Below, piece after piece: positions 1 to 8,167 of a stretch of DNA of 64,000 bases (position 1 is its first letter; each line of letters opens with the position of its first letter). The notes beneath the pieces are model-generated. The model made no database searches. It was not told the DNA's origin and worked only from the letters and a program-made list of their open reading frames with translations. Source of the stretch: RYN-133 sp963754285 (GTDB lineage: Bacteria > Actinomycetota > Actinomycetes > Mycobacteriales > Jatrophihabitantaceae); NCBI GenBank assembly GCA_963754285.1, contig CAVWFN010000007.1:248001-312000 (forward strand), read 5' to 3'. The position numbers and the translations under genes were made by a program.

Positions 1-1
1 C

Positions 2-1309
2 CAGATCTGGCAGTCCGGTGCTGCGCGGCAACGCTTCGCGTCGGCGTCGGTCGTGAAGGTCATGATCGCGACGCGGTTACTGCTCAGCGGACAGATGCAC
101 GGGACGGTGGCCGAGCGCGCGAGGTCGATGATCACCGCATCGGACAACAAGGCGGCGTGGGCGCTCTACCCACGCGTCGGACGCGACCACCTGCTCCCGT
201 GGCTCGAGGCGCACTACCACCTGTCGGGCATCGGCGCCCCGCCGACGATGCACGGCGTCTGGGGCAGCACGCAGATCACCGCGCGCGGCATGGTGCGTTT
301 CTACAACGCGATCCACGACGACCACGTCGTGTGGCCGTGGCTGCTCCGCACGATGCATGCCTACAAGCAGGTCAGCGCCAACGGTGAGCCCAATGCGTTC
401 GGTCTCGCCAAGGCCGCGCCGAAATCCGCGGTCAAGAACGGATGGGACACCGACCGCGACGTGCAGCATCCGGCCAACGCGATCATCAACACGACCGGCA
501 TCACCATCAACGACCACTGGGCCGTGGCGATCCTGTCCGAAGGGCCGCACGATCTCTACTACGCGCCCGGCGAGCAGATCGTCACCGGCGAAGCCGTGCG
601 CGTCATCCGCGGAATCACCGGCGGCCCGATCCCGCCGGTACCGGCTCCGCGCACCGTCGTGCTCGACCCAGGTCACAACGGCGGCAACAGCACGCACCTG
701 CGGCAGATCAACCGGCTGGTCTACGCGGGCTACGGTCGCTACAAGCCGTGCAACACGACGGGCACCGAGACCAACGCCGGCTACCCGGAGCACGCGTTCA
801 CCTGGTGGGTGGCCAATCGCGTGCGCAGCCTGCTGATCGCGCATCACATCCGCGTGATCATGACGCGCAGCAGCGACACCGGCGTCGGTCCGTGCGTCAA
901 TCGCCGGGCGGCGATCGAGAGCACCAAGGGCGTCAGCGCATCCATCGCGATCCACGCCGACGGCGCTCCGTCGTCCGACCACGGATTCCACCTGTGCGTC
1001 GACAGCCGCCGACCTGTGGGCGCAAGCGCGGCAACGGTGCAGCTGACGCGGCAGCTCAACGCTGACCTGCACCGCACACTCGCATCGTCGTCCGGGCTCA
1101 CCGTCGCCAACTATGTCGGCAACAACGGCTATTACTACCGTGACGACCTGGCGGGGTTGAACCTGTCCAAGAGCCCGACGGCGTTCCTCGAGCTCGGCAA
1201 CATGCGCAACGCATCCGATGCGGCGAAGCAAAGTTCGTCTTCTGGACGGGGGCGGATCGCTGCGGCGATCACGCGTGGGATCCTGGCCTACCTGAACTCG
1301 CTCCCCTAG
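2..1309 (+). CDS. Beta-lactamase-like domain fused to N-acetylmuramoyl-L-alanine amidase (5' end missing)
   Basis: The frame is already open at the left edge, so the true start and any signal peptide lie outside the window. The first half looks like a serine beta-lactamase/PBP fold: Ser-Val-Val-Lys (SxxK) at nt 47-58, Ser-Asp-Asn at nt 140-148, and Lys-Asn-Gly at nt 434-442 in the place of the usual KTG/KSG. The second half, from about nt 650, is an Amidase_3 zinc amidase: DPGH with zinc His at nt 674-676, Glu at 788-790, His in AIHAD at 953-955, and the catalytic Glu in FLELGN at 1190-1192. Amidase_3 enzymes cut the bond between MurNAc and L-Ala in peptidoglycan. Whether the first domain binds or hydrolyses beta-lactams cannot be read from sequence. 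The GTG at 53 lies inside SxxK and is not the start. Confidence 0.85.
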   Translation, partial: QIWQSGAARQRFASASVVKVMIATRLLLSGQMHGTVAERARSMITASDNKAAWALYPRVGRDHLLPWLEAHYHLSGIGAPPTMHGVWGSTQITARGMVRFYNAIHDDHVVWPWLLRTMHAYKQVSANGEPNAFGLAKAAPKSAVKNGWDTDRDVQHPANAIINTTGITINDHWAVAILSEGPHDLYYAPGEQIVTGEAVRVIRGITGGPIPPVPAPRTVVLDPGHNGGNSTHLRQINRLVYAGYGRYKPCNTTGTETNAGYPEHAFTWWVANRVRSLLIAHHIRVIMTRSSDTGVGPCVNRRAAIESTKGVSASIAIHADGAPSSDHGFHLCVDSRRPVGASAATVQLTRQLNADLHRTLASSSGLTVANYVGNNGYYYRDDLAGLNLSKSPTAFLELGNMRNASDAAKQSSSSGRGRIAAAITRGILAYLNSLP

Positions 1310-1317
1310 GACGGCGC

Positions 1318-2439
1318 ATGAACCCGATGCGGTTGACCGGACCGCCCATGCCGATGCAGCTCGGCGGGGCGCCCGTCCCCACCGTCGGTCGGGTGCGCAT
1401 GTATGTCTGCGGCATCACGCCCTACGACGTCACGCATCTCGGGCACGCGGCGACCTACATCTGGTCCGATCTGGTCGACCGGGTGCTGTCGTGGCACGGC
1501 CACACCGTCACCGTCGCGCGCAACGTCACCGACGTCGACGACGTGCTGTTCGCCGAGGCGCGCCGACGCGGCGAGTCGTACTCGATGATGGCGACGCTGC
1601 AGCGTGCGACGTTCGAGTCGACCATGGCGACGCTGCGGGTGCGCGTCCCCGACCACTCGCCCACCGCCGCCCAGGCGGTCGGTCACGTGGTCCAGTTGGC
1701 GACGGCGCTGCTCGCGCGCGACCGGGCCTACGTGCGCGGCGGGACGGTCTACGCGCGCACTGCATCAGCCGCCGACGGCCTCGACCGCGACACCGCACTG
1801 CGCCTCTCGGCGGAGTACCACGACCACCCGGACGCGCCGGACAAGGACGATCCCTTCGACGTCGCCGTCTGGCAGGAGACCAAGGACGAAGAGGTCAGCT
1901 GGCCGTCGCCGTGGGGCGAGGGTCGGCCGGGCTGGCACGCCGAGTGCGCGGCGATGGTGCTTGCCCTCTACGGCCCGAGCGTCGACATCCACTGCGGCGG
2001 CGCCGATCTCGCTTATCCGCATCACGCGTGCGAGGCGGCGCTGGCCGAGGGCGCGACCGGCGTCGCACCGTTCGCCCGCGCCTGGCTGCGCGCCGGAATC
2101 GTCAGTGTCGGCGGCGCGAAGATGGCGAAGTCGACCGGCAATCTCGTGCTGATCGAAGAGCTGTTGCGCAGCTACCCGCCGGCGGCCGTCCGGCTGCTGT
2201 GCCTCAACCGGTCGTGGGCGGAAGCCTGGGATTACGACCCAGCCCATCTCGACGCGGCCGCGGGTGCCATCGAGCAGCTGTACTCAGCCGCGGCCCGTCC
2301 GGACGGCAGCGACGCGGGCCAGGCGGCCGTGCCCGCAGCGCTGCTCGACGATCTCGACGTCCCGACCGCGCTCGCGATCGCGCTCGAGGACGGTGGCCAG
2401 GCGGCCCGCACGCTCGTGGAGTTGCTGGCGCTGTCGTGA
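1318..2439 (+). CDS. mshC: MshC, L-cysteine:GlcN-Ins ligase of mycothiol synthesis
   Basis: This is a cysteinyl-tRNA-synthetase-like ligase of 373 residues without the long C-terminal tRNA-binding part of CysS. MshC activates cysteine with ATP and joins it to GlcN-Ins, the penultimate step of mycothiol synthesis. Visible motifs are the N-terminal YVCGITPYD with zinc-ligand Cys31, HLGH (HIGH motif) at residues 40-43, the second Cys226 with the following PHH, and KMAKS (KMSKS motif) at 268-272. The YVCGITPYD/HLGHAATY run is typical of MshC. It is somewhat shorter than mycobacterial MshC (about 410). The start follows the upstream gene by 8 bases; ATG at 1348 is an alternative. An mca gene at 62 kb supports mycothiol metabolism. 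A cysS paralogue is the alternative reading. Confidence 0.8.
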   Translation: MNPMRLTGPPMPMQLGGAPVPTVGRVRMYVCGITPYDVTHLGHAATYIWSDLVDRVLSWHGHTVTVARNVTDVDDVLFAEARRRGESYSMMATLQRATFESTMATLRVRVPDHSPTAAQAVGHVVQLATALLARDRAYVRGGTVYARTASAADGLDRDTALRLSAEYHDHPDAPDKDDPFDVAVWQETKDEEVSWPSPWGEGRPGWHAECAAMVLALYGPSVDIHCGGADLAYPHHACEAALAEGATGVAPFARAWLRAGIVSVGGAKMAKSTGNLVLIEELLRSYPPAAVRLLCLNRSWAEAWDYDPAHLDAAAGAIEQLYSAAARPDGSDAGQAAVPAALLDDLDVPTALAIALEDGGQAARTLVELLALS

Positions 2440-2443
2440 CGGT

Positions 2444-3041
2444 TCAGGCGAGCGTCGCCACGTGGGGGACGATCGCCCGCAGCGCCTGGCCACGGTGGCT
2501 GATCGCGTCCTTCTCTGCCGAGGGCAACTCGGCGCTGGTCACCTCGTAACCGTCCGGGACGAAGATCGGGTCGTAGCCGAAGCCGTTGTCGCCGCGCGGC
2601 GCCCGGACGAGCCGGCCGGGCATCCGTCCGTCGACGACCGTCTCGCCGCGAGCCGAGACGAGCGCGACCGCGCAGACGAACGCCGCGCCGAGCCGCTCGT
2701 CGGGGGTGTCGGACAGCTGCGCGAGCACGAGTTCGAGGTTCGCGCGATCGTCGCCGTGCCGTCCCGACCATCGCGCCGACAGCACGCCGGGCATGCCGTT
2801 GAGCGCATCGACGCTCAGGCCTGAGTCGTCGGCAACAGTCGGCAGCCCGGTGTGTGCGAAACCCTCCCGCGCCTTGATCAGCGCGTTGTCGGCGAAGGTC
2901 GCGCCCGACTCCGGGATCTCGTCGTAGGCCGGCACGTCGTCGAGGCCGAGCACGTCGAATCTCCGGCACGGCAGCGGCCATGATGCGGCGCATCTCGACG
3001 AGCTTCTTCGGATTGCGCGAGGCGAGGAGCAGGTCGGTCAA
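2444..3041 (-). pseudogene. rdgB: RdgB/HAM1 dITP/XTP pyrophosphatase, frameshifted
   Basis: RdgB hydrolyses dITP, XTP and ITP to monophosphates and so keeps deaminated purines out of DNA. The N-terminal LLLASRNPKKLVEM (substrate-binding SxNxxK type) is in one frame; the rest, including DDVPAYDEIPESG, NALIKA, ADDSGL, SARW, GFGYDP and SHRGQAL, is in the next. One surplus A:T pair at 2958-2959 accounts for it; removing it gives 198 residues, the normal family length. Start TTG at 3041 overlaps the rph stop (TTGA), a classical actinobacterial rph-rdgB arrangement. Both halves look conserved, so an assembly error is more likely than true loss. Confidence 0.85.
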
Positions 3042-3766
3042 TTCCCCAGCGCCTTGACCTGTGCCTCGGTGAGGGACGCGCAGCCGGCGACCGCGAGATC
3101 GAGCAGCGCATCGAGCTCGTCACGTCGGAACGGCGCGCCCTCGGCCGTCCCCTGCACCTCGACGAACTCACCTGCGCCGGTGACCACGACGTTCATGTCG
3201 GTCTCGGCACGGACGTCCTCTTCGTACATCAGGTCGAGCCGCGGTTCGCCGTCGATCACACCGACCGACACCGCCGAGATCGAGTTGATCAACGGTTCGG
3301 GACGGGCGAGCGAACCCTTCTCGCGCAACCACGACACTGCGTCGGCGAGCGCGACATACGCGCCGGTGATGGCCGCCGTGCGCGTGCCACCGTCGGCCTG
3401 CAGCACATCGCAGTCGATCGAGATCGAGTTCTCGCCGAGTGCCGACAGGTCGATCGCGGCGCGCAGCGACCGTCCGATCAGGCGCGAGATCTCGTGCGTG
3501 CGGCCGCCGATCTTGCCGCGCACCGATTCGCGGTCGTTGCGGGTGAGCGTGGCCCGCGGCAGCATCGCGTACTCGGCGGTCACCCAACCGAGGCCGCTGC
3601 CCTTGCGCCAGCGCGGCACGCCCTGCTGCACCGATGCGGCGCACAGCACTTTCGTCTCGCCGAACTCGACGAGCGCGGAGCCCTCGGCGTACTTCTGCCA
3701 GTCGCGGGTGATCGTGACGGGACGGAGTTGGTCGGCGGAGCGACCGTCGGGACGTGGCGTCGGCAT
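3038..3766 (-). CDS. rph: Ribonuclease PH
   Basis: RNase PH is a phosphate-dependent 3'-5' exoribonuclease that trims tRNA precursors; it assembles as a hexamer in the cytoplasm. The 242-residue protein has the family length and the motifs FGETKVLCAASV, LPRAT, the Arg-rich GRTHEISRLIGRSLRA, DVLQADGGTRTAAITGA (phosphate and substrate site) and EVQGTAEGAPF. The start ATG at 3766 sits 6 bases after a minus-strand TAGGCT hexamer, so the message is probably leaderless. It is followed by rdgB with a 4-base TTGA overlap. Confidence 0.96.
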   Translation of the reverse strand: MPTPRPDGRSADQLRPVTITRDWQKYAEGSALVEFGETKVLCAASVQQGVPRWRKGSGLGWVTAEYAMLPRATLTRNDRESVRGKIGGRTHEISRLIGRSLRAAIDLSALGENSISIDCDVLQADGGTRTAAITGAYVALADAVSWLREKGSLARPEPLINSISAVSVGVIDGEPRLDLMYEEDVRAETDMNVVVTGAGEFVEVQGTAEGAPFRRDELDALLDLAVAGCASLTEAQVKALGN

Positions 3767-3772
3767 GCACCG

Positions 3773-3778
3773 AGCCTA
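3773..3778 (-). promoter_or_regulatory. Leaderless -10 hexamer (TAGGCT) for rph
   Basis: TAGGCT on the minus strand is separated by 6 bases from the rph ATG. It overlaps the last codon region of the upstream membrane-hydrolase gene (stop at 3776). Confidence 0.6.
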
Positions 3779-6271
3779 CGGAGCGCGTCGGACGGAGATC
3801 GTCGAGCCCAGGAACATCACCGCCCGCTGGAACTCCGGTTCCTTCCAGTAGTCCGAATGCCGCTTGGGAGCAGGGACGTCCGTGCTCCCCGGTACCGGCC
3901 CGAAGGGCGGGTCGATCAAGTGCGCGTCGATGTGCAGCCCACCGAGCGGGGCAACCGCAGGGTCGCCGGCTGCAACAGCGGTCCACGGCGGTTGCGCCTG
4001 CGCCGGCGGACCCAGGCTGATCGGACCGCCGAGGTAGTCGGTGTAGCGCCACAGGTTGCGCCACCGCGGCAACGCGCCGTCGGCTGCACGGTCGGTGAGC
4101 AGGTCGGCCACCGCGGCGAGTGTGTCCGGGCCGAAGTAGGCCGGGAAATACCGGCCGTACAGCCGACGCAGCACGCAGCCGCAGCTGAGGAACGCGATGT
4201 TCGGTACGACCCGCTGCTCGGGTGTCACAAGTTGGTCGTGGCGGCCTAGTTGCAGCATCGCCGCCGCGCTCAACACGGTGCCTTGGCTGTGCGCGGCGAG
4301 CACGACGCCGTACCCGTTGCCGGCGTGCAGGTGCGCGCGCTCGACGAGATCGGGCACGGCACGTTCGGCGTAACACGGCGCCGCGAGCGGATGGCCGAGC
4401 CGCGGCCAGAACGACGCGAGATCCCACAGGATGCCGACCGAACGACGCAGCGACTGCTTGCGGAACGCGTAGTAACCCAGGACGACAAGCGCGATCAGAG
4501 TCAGGACCACCGCGTAGGCGCCGGCGGCTTCCAGATTGCGCACCGAGAAGAAGCCGAGACCGGTGCTGCCGCGCAACCAGTCGGTGGCCGCGGAGACACC
4601 GAAGACATGCTCGAGGAACAGCAGCACGCCGACGATCTCGCTCATCACCGCGCCGGCGACCATCAACAGCACGATGGGTCGCCCACCGATGTCGACAACG
4701 CCACCGAGCCACATCGCGCGCAGGATCGCGGTGCGGCGCTTGGGGTCGCCGTCGGTCCAGTCGCTGCCGTAGTCGCCGACGCCTGCGCCGGGCACGATCA
4801 GCCGGCTCGTGTCGCGGACGCGCGCCAGGCGGATCGCGCCGTAGATGCCGCAGCCGATGAGCACGAGAGCAGCGAAGGCGACGGCGACCGCGTAGGCGGT
4901 ACCCGCATCGACGATGACCTCGGGATAGCTGAAGTACGGCTGCCGAGGGCTGATGTCGGTCGGACGCGGAATGGTGTGGTGGGCATGCAACCACCCGCCG
5001 GCGAACAGGTAGACGCCCGCGGTGAACACCGCGCCCATGAACACCGCCATCACCGACAGCACCCAGGTGCCGTAGCCCGCCATGCCCGCCGACGGGCCGC
5101 GCTCGCCGAAGTCCGCGGGCTGCGCGGCTGCGCGAGCCGCGCGCCATACGACCACCAGCAACACGACCAGCAGGGCAAGCTCGGCCAGCAGCAGCCACAA
5201 CGCAGTACTCGCATAGCCGGGCAGGCCCGCCGGCGTCGGTCGTGGGACGCCGTCCGGACCTGGCGTGAAGTTGACAATGGCTACCGTCGTGGCCACCGAT
5301 GGCTTGTCGGCGACGAAGGCGAGCCGCAACCCCTCCGCGGCGCCGGCGCCGAGCAGTGCCAACCAGCACACGAGGCTCGCGATCGTCCAGCCACGCGACT
5401 CGTACGGCGCGGTGAAGCTGCCGATCGCGACGGCGACGGCCGCGTATACCGCCGCTCCGAGACCGACGACGAGGCCGAGGACGTGCTGCCATCCGCCCGA
5501 CGGAGCCGCCGCGAACGCGACGACCATGCCGACCCCGGTCTGCAGATGTGCTGCCCGCAGCCTGCGCACCGGACGCTCGTTCTGCCACATCCAGCGCGAC
5601 TTGAGTCCGGGCGGCTCGGGTCCGCTCGCGCGCGGCTCGGCGAGCGTGTCGAGTACGCCGACGGCCTCGTAGCGGGCGATCGTCCGTCCGCCGATGAGCC
5701 ACAGCAGCGCCAGGACGAGCAGGGGGACGAGCGCACCGAGGAGGAATTGGTGCGCCGCGGTGTGGCCGAACACAATGCCGTCGACCCACGGCGGCCCGGC
5801 CGTGCAGGTGCGCCGGCCGCACTGGTAGCCGGTGAGGTCCATGCCGACGCCGATGAACGCCATCACGAACACCGCGGTCGAACAGAGCGCGAGCCAGCGC
5901 CCGACCAGCCAGAGCAGGTACAGACGTGGACCAGCGTCCTTCGAGTCGCGCGGCGGGTCGGCCGGCCGCATCCGCGGTGCGACGTTGAGCAGAGAGAACG
6001 GAAGCAGCAACAACCACAACGAGCGCCACGCCGAACCGGAGGTGAGCCCACCCCACGCGTAGCCCTCCAGGTAGGGCCCCTCGAAGTCCGCGATGCTCGC
6101 GCCGGGTCTCGACATGAATCGATCGCTGATGTCATCGGGATTGGCCGAGCGGTAGAAACCGGCGCGCGCGTCACCGTCCAACAAGACGACGTTCGGACGG
6201 TCGAGCAGGTCCTGCGGCGGCGTGCCGGACACGCCGTGCACGCGCACCTCGACCACGTCGCGGTCTTGCAT
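3776..6271 (-). CDS. Large multi-spanning membrane protein with a C-terminal alpha/beta-hydrolase-like domain
   Basis: The 831-residue protein starts with a cytosolic-looking segment (EVRVHGVSGTPPQDLL), then carries roughly eight to ten hydrophobic segments (for example LWLLLLPFSLL, VFVMAFIGVGM, FLLGALVPLLVLALLWLI, ALWLLLAELALLVVLLVVVW). The C-terminal third is soluble, with GVVLAAHSQGTVLSAAA, a nucleophile-elbow-like Ser in H-S-Q-G, and the pattern continues to a HLID near the end. The VHGVSG opening also resembles hydrolase oxyanion-hole regions. I infer a membrane-anchored lipase/esterase-like enzyme; substrate unknown. The ATG at 6271 is preceded by AAGGGGG. It is divergent from the drrAB genes across a 106-base region full of TGTCAGCG repeats. 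Confidence 0.6.
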   Translation of the reverse strand: MQDRDVVEVRVHGVSGTPPQDLLDRPNVVLLDGDARAGFYRSANPDDISDRFMSRPGASIADFEGPYLEGYAWGGLTSGSAWRSLWLLLLPFSLLNVAPRMRPADPPRDSKDAGPRLYLLWLVGRWLALCSTAVFVMAFIGVGMDLTGYQCGRRTCTAGPPWVDGIVFGHTAAHQFLLGALVPLLVLALLWLIGGRTIARYEAVGVLDTLAEPRASGPEPPGLKSRWMWQNERPVRRLRAAHLQTGVGMVVAFAAAPSGGWQHVLGLVVGLGAAVYAAVAVAIGSFTAPYESRGWTIASLVCWLALLGAGAAEGLRLAFVADKPSVATTVAIVNFTPGPDGVPRPTPAGLPGYASTALWLLLAELALLVVLLVVVWRAARAAAQPADFGERGPSAGMAGYGTWVLSVMAVFMGAVFTAGVYLFAGGWLHAHHTIPRPTDISPRQPYFSYPEVIVDAGTAYAVAVAFAALVLIGCGIYGAIRLARVRDTSRLIVPGAGVGDYGSDWTDGDPKRRTAILRAMWLGGVVDIGGRPIVLLMVAGAVMSEIVGVLLFLEHVFGVSAATDWLRGSTGLGFFSVRNLEAAGAYAVVLTLIALVVLGYYAFRKQSLRRSVGILWDLASFWPRLGHPLAAPCYAERAVPDLVERAHLHAGNGYGVVLAAHSQGTVLSAAAMLQLGRHDQLVTPEQRVVPNIAFLSCGCVLRRLYGRYFPAYFGPDTLAAVADLLTDRAADGALPRWRNLWRYTDYLGGPISLGPPAQAQPPWTAVAAGDPAVAPLGGLHIDAHLIDPPFGPVPGSTDVPAPKRHSDYWKEPEFQRAVMFLGSTISVRRAP

Positions 6272-6303
6272 GACGCCCCCTTGCGACCGTGGCGCGACAA
6301 TAG

Positions 6304-6357
6304 CGCTGACAAGCGCCTGTCAGCGGCTGTCAGCGCCGTGTGACCGTCGTGTCAGCG
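6304..6357. promoter_or_regulatory. Candidate operator: four copies of TGTCAGCG (one inverted)
   Basis: CGCTGACA at 6304-6311 and TGTCAGCG at 6318-6325 form a perfect 8-bp inverted repeat with a 6-base spacer. Two more direct TGTCAGCG copies follow at 6328-6335 and 6350-6357. The block fills the divergent promoter region between the membrane hydrolase (start 6271) and drrA (start 6378). The pattern is what a dimeric regulator with several half-sites would need; the regulator itself is not identified. Confidence 0.55.
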
Positions 6358-6377
6358 CGACCCGCGACCGTAGCGGC

Positions 6378-7349
6378 ATGACACAACGCAATCTTGACTA
6401 CGCGATCGAGGCCCACGGCCTGACCAAGCGCTTCGGCGACACCCAGGCGCTGGCCGGCATCGATCTCGCAGTCCGTCCCGGCACCGTGCTCGGCGTGCTC
6501 GGCCCGAACGGCGCCGGCAAGACGACCGCCGTCCGGATCCTGACGACACTGCTGCGGGCCGACGAGGGAACCGCGCGCGTCGGCGGATACGACGTCACGC
6601 GTGACTCCCAGCAGGTGCGCCGCCTGATCGGTCTCACCGGCCAGTACGCCTCGGTCGACGAGGATCTCACCGGCACGCAGAACCTGGTCATGATCGGCCA
6701 GTTGCTCGACCTGTCGGCGCGCGACGCGCGGACCCGCGCGGGCGAACTGCTCGCGTGGTTCGACCTCACCGATGCCGCGAACCGCGTCGCCAAGACCTAC
6801 TCCGGCGGCATGCGCCGCCGCCTCGACCTGGCCGCCTCGCTCGTCGGCCGTCCCGACGTGATCTTCCTCGACGAACCGACGACCGGGCTCGACCCGGCCA
6901 AGCGCGAGGACATGTGGGACGTCGTGCGCCACCTCGTGGACGACGGCTCGACCGTGCTGCTCACCACGCAGTACCTCGAAGAGGCCGACGCGCTCGCCGA
7001 CGAGATCACCGTGATCGACCACGGCAGCGTGATCGCGCACGACACCCCGCACGGGCTCAAGCGCGTCGTCGGCGGGCAGCGGCTGTCGGTGCGACCGGCC
7101 GACCCGGCACAGCTCGACGACCTGCGCCGCATCCTCGCCGAGATGACCGGCGCGACGCCGGAGAGCAACGGGCGCGATCGGCTCACGGTCAAGGTCGACA
7201 GCGACGACATCCTGCCCGTCGCCGTCAATCGCCTGCATGCAGCGAACATTCGCGTCGACGAGCTCTCCTTCCACTTGCCGAGCCTGGACGAGGTGTTCTT
7301 CACCTTGACCGGCGCGCGCACTCCTACCGACACAGAGGAGGTCGCATGA
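6378..7349 (+). CDS. DrrA-type ABC exporter ATP-binding protein
   Basis: This 323-residue ATPase has Walker A GPNGAGKTT at residues 42-50, the signature YSGGMRRRLDLA, Walker B VIFLDEPTTGLDP and the switch His region, followed by the C-terminal extension seen in daunorubicin-resistance (DrrA) proteins (LSFHLPSLDEVFFTLTG). It should energise the DrrB-like permease encoded next, with a 4-base ATGA overlap, to export a hydrophobic compound, drug or lipid. I chose ATG 6378 because homology begins there; the upstream in-frame ATG at 6222 would run through the operator. The exported substrate is unknown. Confidence 0.92.
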   Translation: MTQRNLDYAIEAHGLTKRFGDTQALAGIDLAVRPGTVLGVLGPNGAGKTTAVRILTTLLRADEGTARVGGYDVTRDSQQVRRLIGLTGQYASVDEDLTGTQNLVMIGQLLDLSARDARTRAGELLAWFDLTDAANRVAKTYSGGMRRRLDLAASLVGRPDVIFLDEPTTGLDPAKREDMWDVVRHLVDDGSTVLLTTQYLEEADALADEITVIDHGSVIAHDTPHGLKRVVGGQRLSVRPADPAQLDDLRRILAEMTGATPESNGRDRLTVKVDSDDILPVAVNRLHAANIRVDELSFHLPSLDEVFFTLTGARTPTDTEEVA

Positions 7350-8164
7350 CCACCGTTCTTGACGCCCCGACGACCACGGCCGTCACGGCCGCGGCGTCGC
7401 CGCGCGCTCGCTACCTGCGTCACGCACTCGTCGTCGCCAAGCGCAGCCTGATCAAGACCTGGCGCACGCCCGAGCAGCTGATCGACGTCACGATCCAGCC
7501 GATCATCTTCTTGCTGCTGTTCGTGTACGTGTTCGGCGGCGCCATCTCGCACGGCTCGCAGCACGACTACCTGCAGTTCCTGTTGCCCGGCTTGCTCGGT
7601 CAGGGCATCGCCATGGGCAGCATCGCACTCGGCCAGAACCTGAACGCCGACATCGAGAAGGGTGTCTTCGATCGGTTCCGGTCGTTGCCGATCGGCCGGC
7701 TCGTTCCGCTGCTCGGCGCGGTGATGGCCGACTTCTTCCGCTACCTGATCATGTGCTCGGTGTTCCTGGGCTTCGGCTACGTGCTCGGCTTCCGCGTGCA
7801 GACCGGTGTCGCTGCGGCGGTCGCCGCCATCGCTGTCGCGATCGGTTTCGCGCTCTGCTTCGCCTGGGTGTCGGTGTGGGTCGGCATGAAGGCCCGGACG
7901 TCCGGCGCGGTGCAGGGCATCATGTTCCTGCTGATCTTCCCGCTGTCGTTCGGCAGCAGCACGTTCGTCCCGATCAACTCGATGCCGGGCTGGCTGCAGG
8001 CGTTCACGAAGGTCAACCCGATCACGCACCTGGTCGGCGTCGTCCGCGGCCTCATGATCGGCGGGCCCGTTGCCTCGCACCTGTTGTGGACTGCGGTCTG
8101 GGCCGTCGGTCTGCTCGGGGTGTTCGTGCCGCTCGCCCTGCGCGCATACAAGCGCCGGGTCTGA
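7346..8164 (+). CDS. DrrB-type ABC-2 exporter permease
   Basis: The 272-residue protein has six predicted membrane segments (such as IIFLLLFVYVFGGAI, YLIMCSVFLGFGYVLGF, AAVAAIAVAIGFALCFAW, IMFLLIFPLSFGS) and the ABC-2 transporter layout: a TM1 with a cytosolic N-terminus, an ENLNADIEKG-type coupling helix region (QNLNADIEKGVFDRFRSLPI) and the FVPINSMPGWLQ loop typical of DrrB proteins. It overlaps the end of the ATPase gene by 4 bases and so is translationally coupled to it. It converges on the AfsR-like regulator gene with a 3-base gap. Confidence 0.92.
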   Translation: MTTVLDAPTTTAVTAAASPRARYLRHALVVAKRSLIKTWRTPEQLIDVTIQPIIFLLLFVYVFGGAISHGSQHDYLQFLLPGLLGQGIAMGSIALGQNLNADIEKGVFDRFRSLPIGRLVPLLGAVMADFFRYLIMCSVFLGFGYVLGFRVQTGVAAAVAAIAVAIGFALCFAWVSVWVGMKARTSGAVQGIMFLLIFPLSFGSSTFVPINSMPGWLQAFTKVNPITHLVGVVRGLMIGGPVASHLLWTAVWAVGLLGVFVPLALRAYKRRV

Positions 8165-8167
8165 CCC

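Noticed and set aside
2939..2965. Programmed frameshift in rdgB
   Set aside because: No slippery heptamer or stimulatory structure; many other genes here carry similar indels.
3168..6056. 962-residue reading frame on the minus strand
   Set aside because: It is out of frame with the hydrolase and rph genes it covers; the Arg/Ala/Gly-rich composition is a shadow of GC-rich codons.
4250..6343. 697-residue reading frame on the plus strand
   Set aside because: Antisense shadow of the membrane hydrolase with no domain or start signal.
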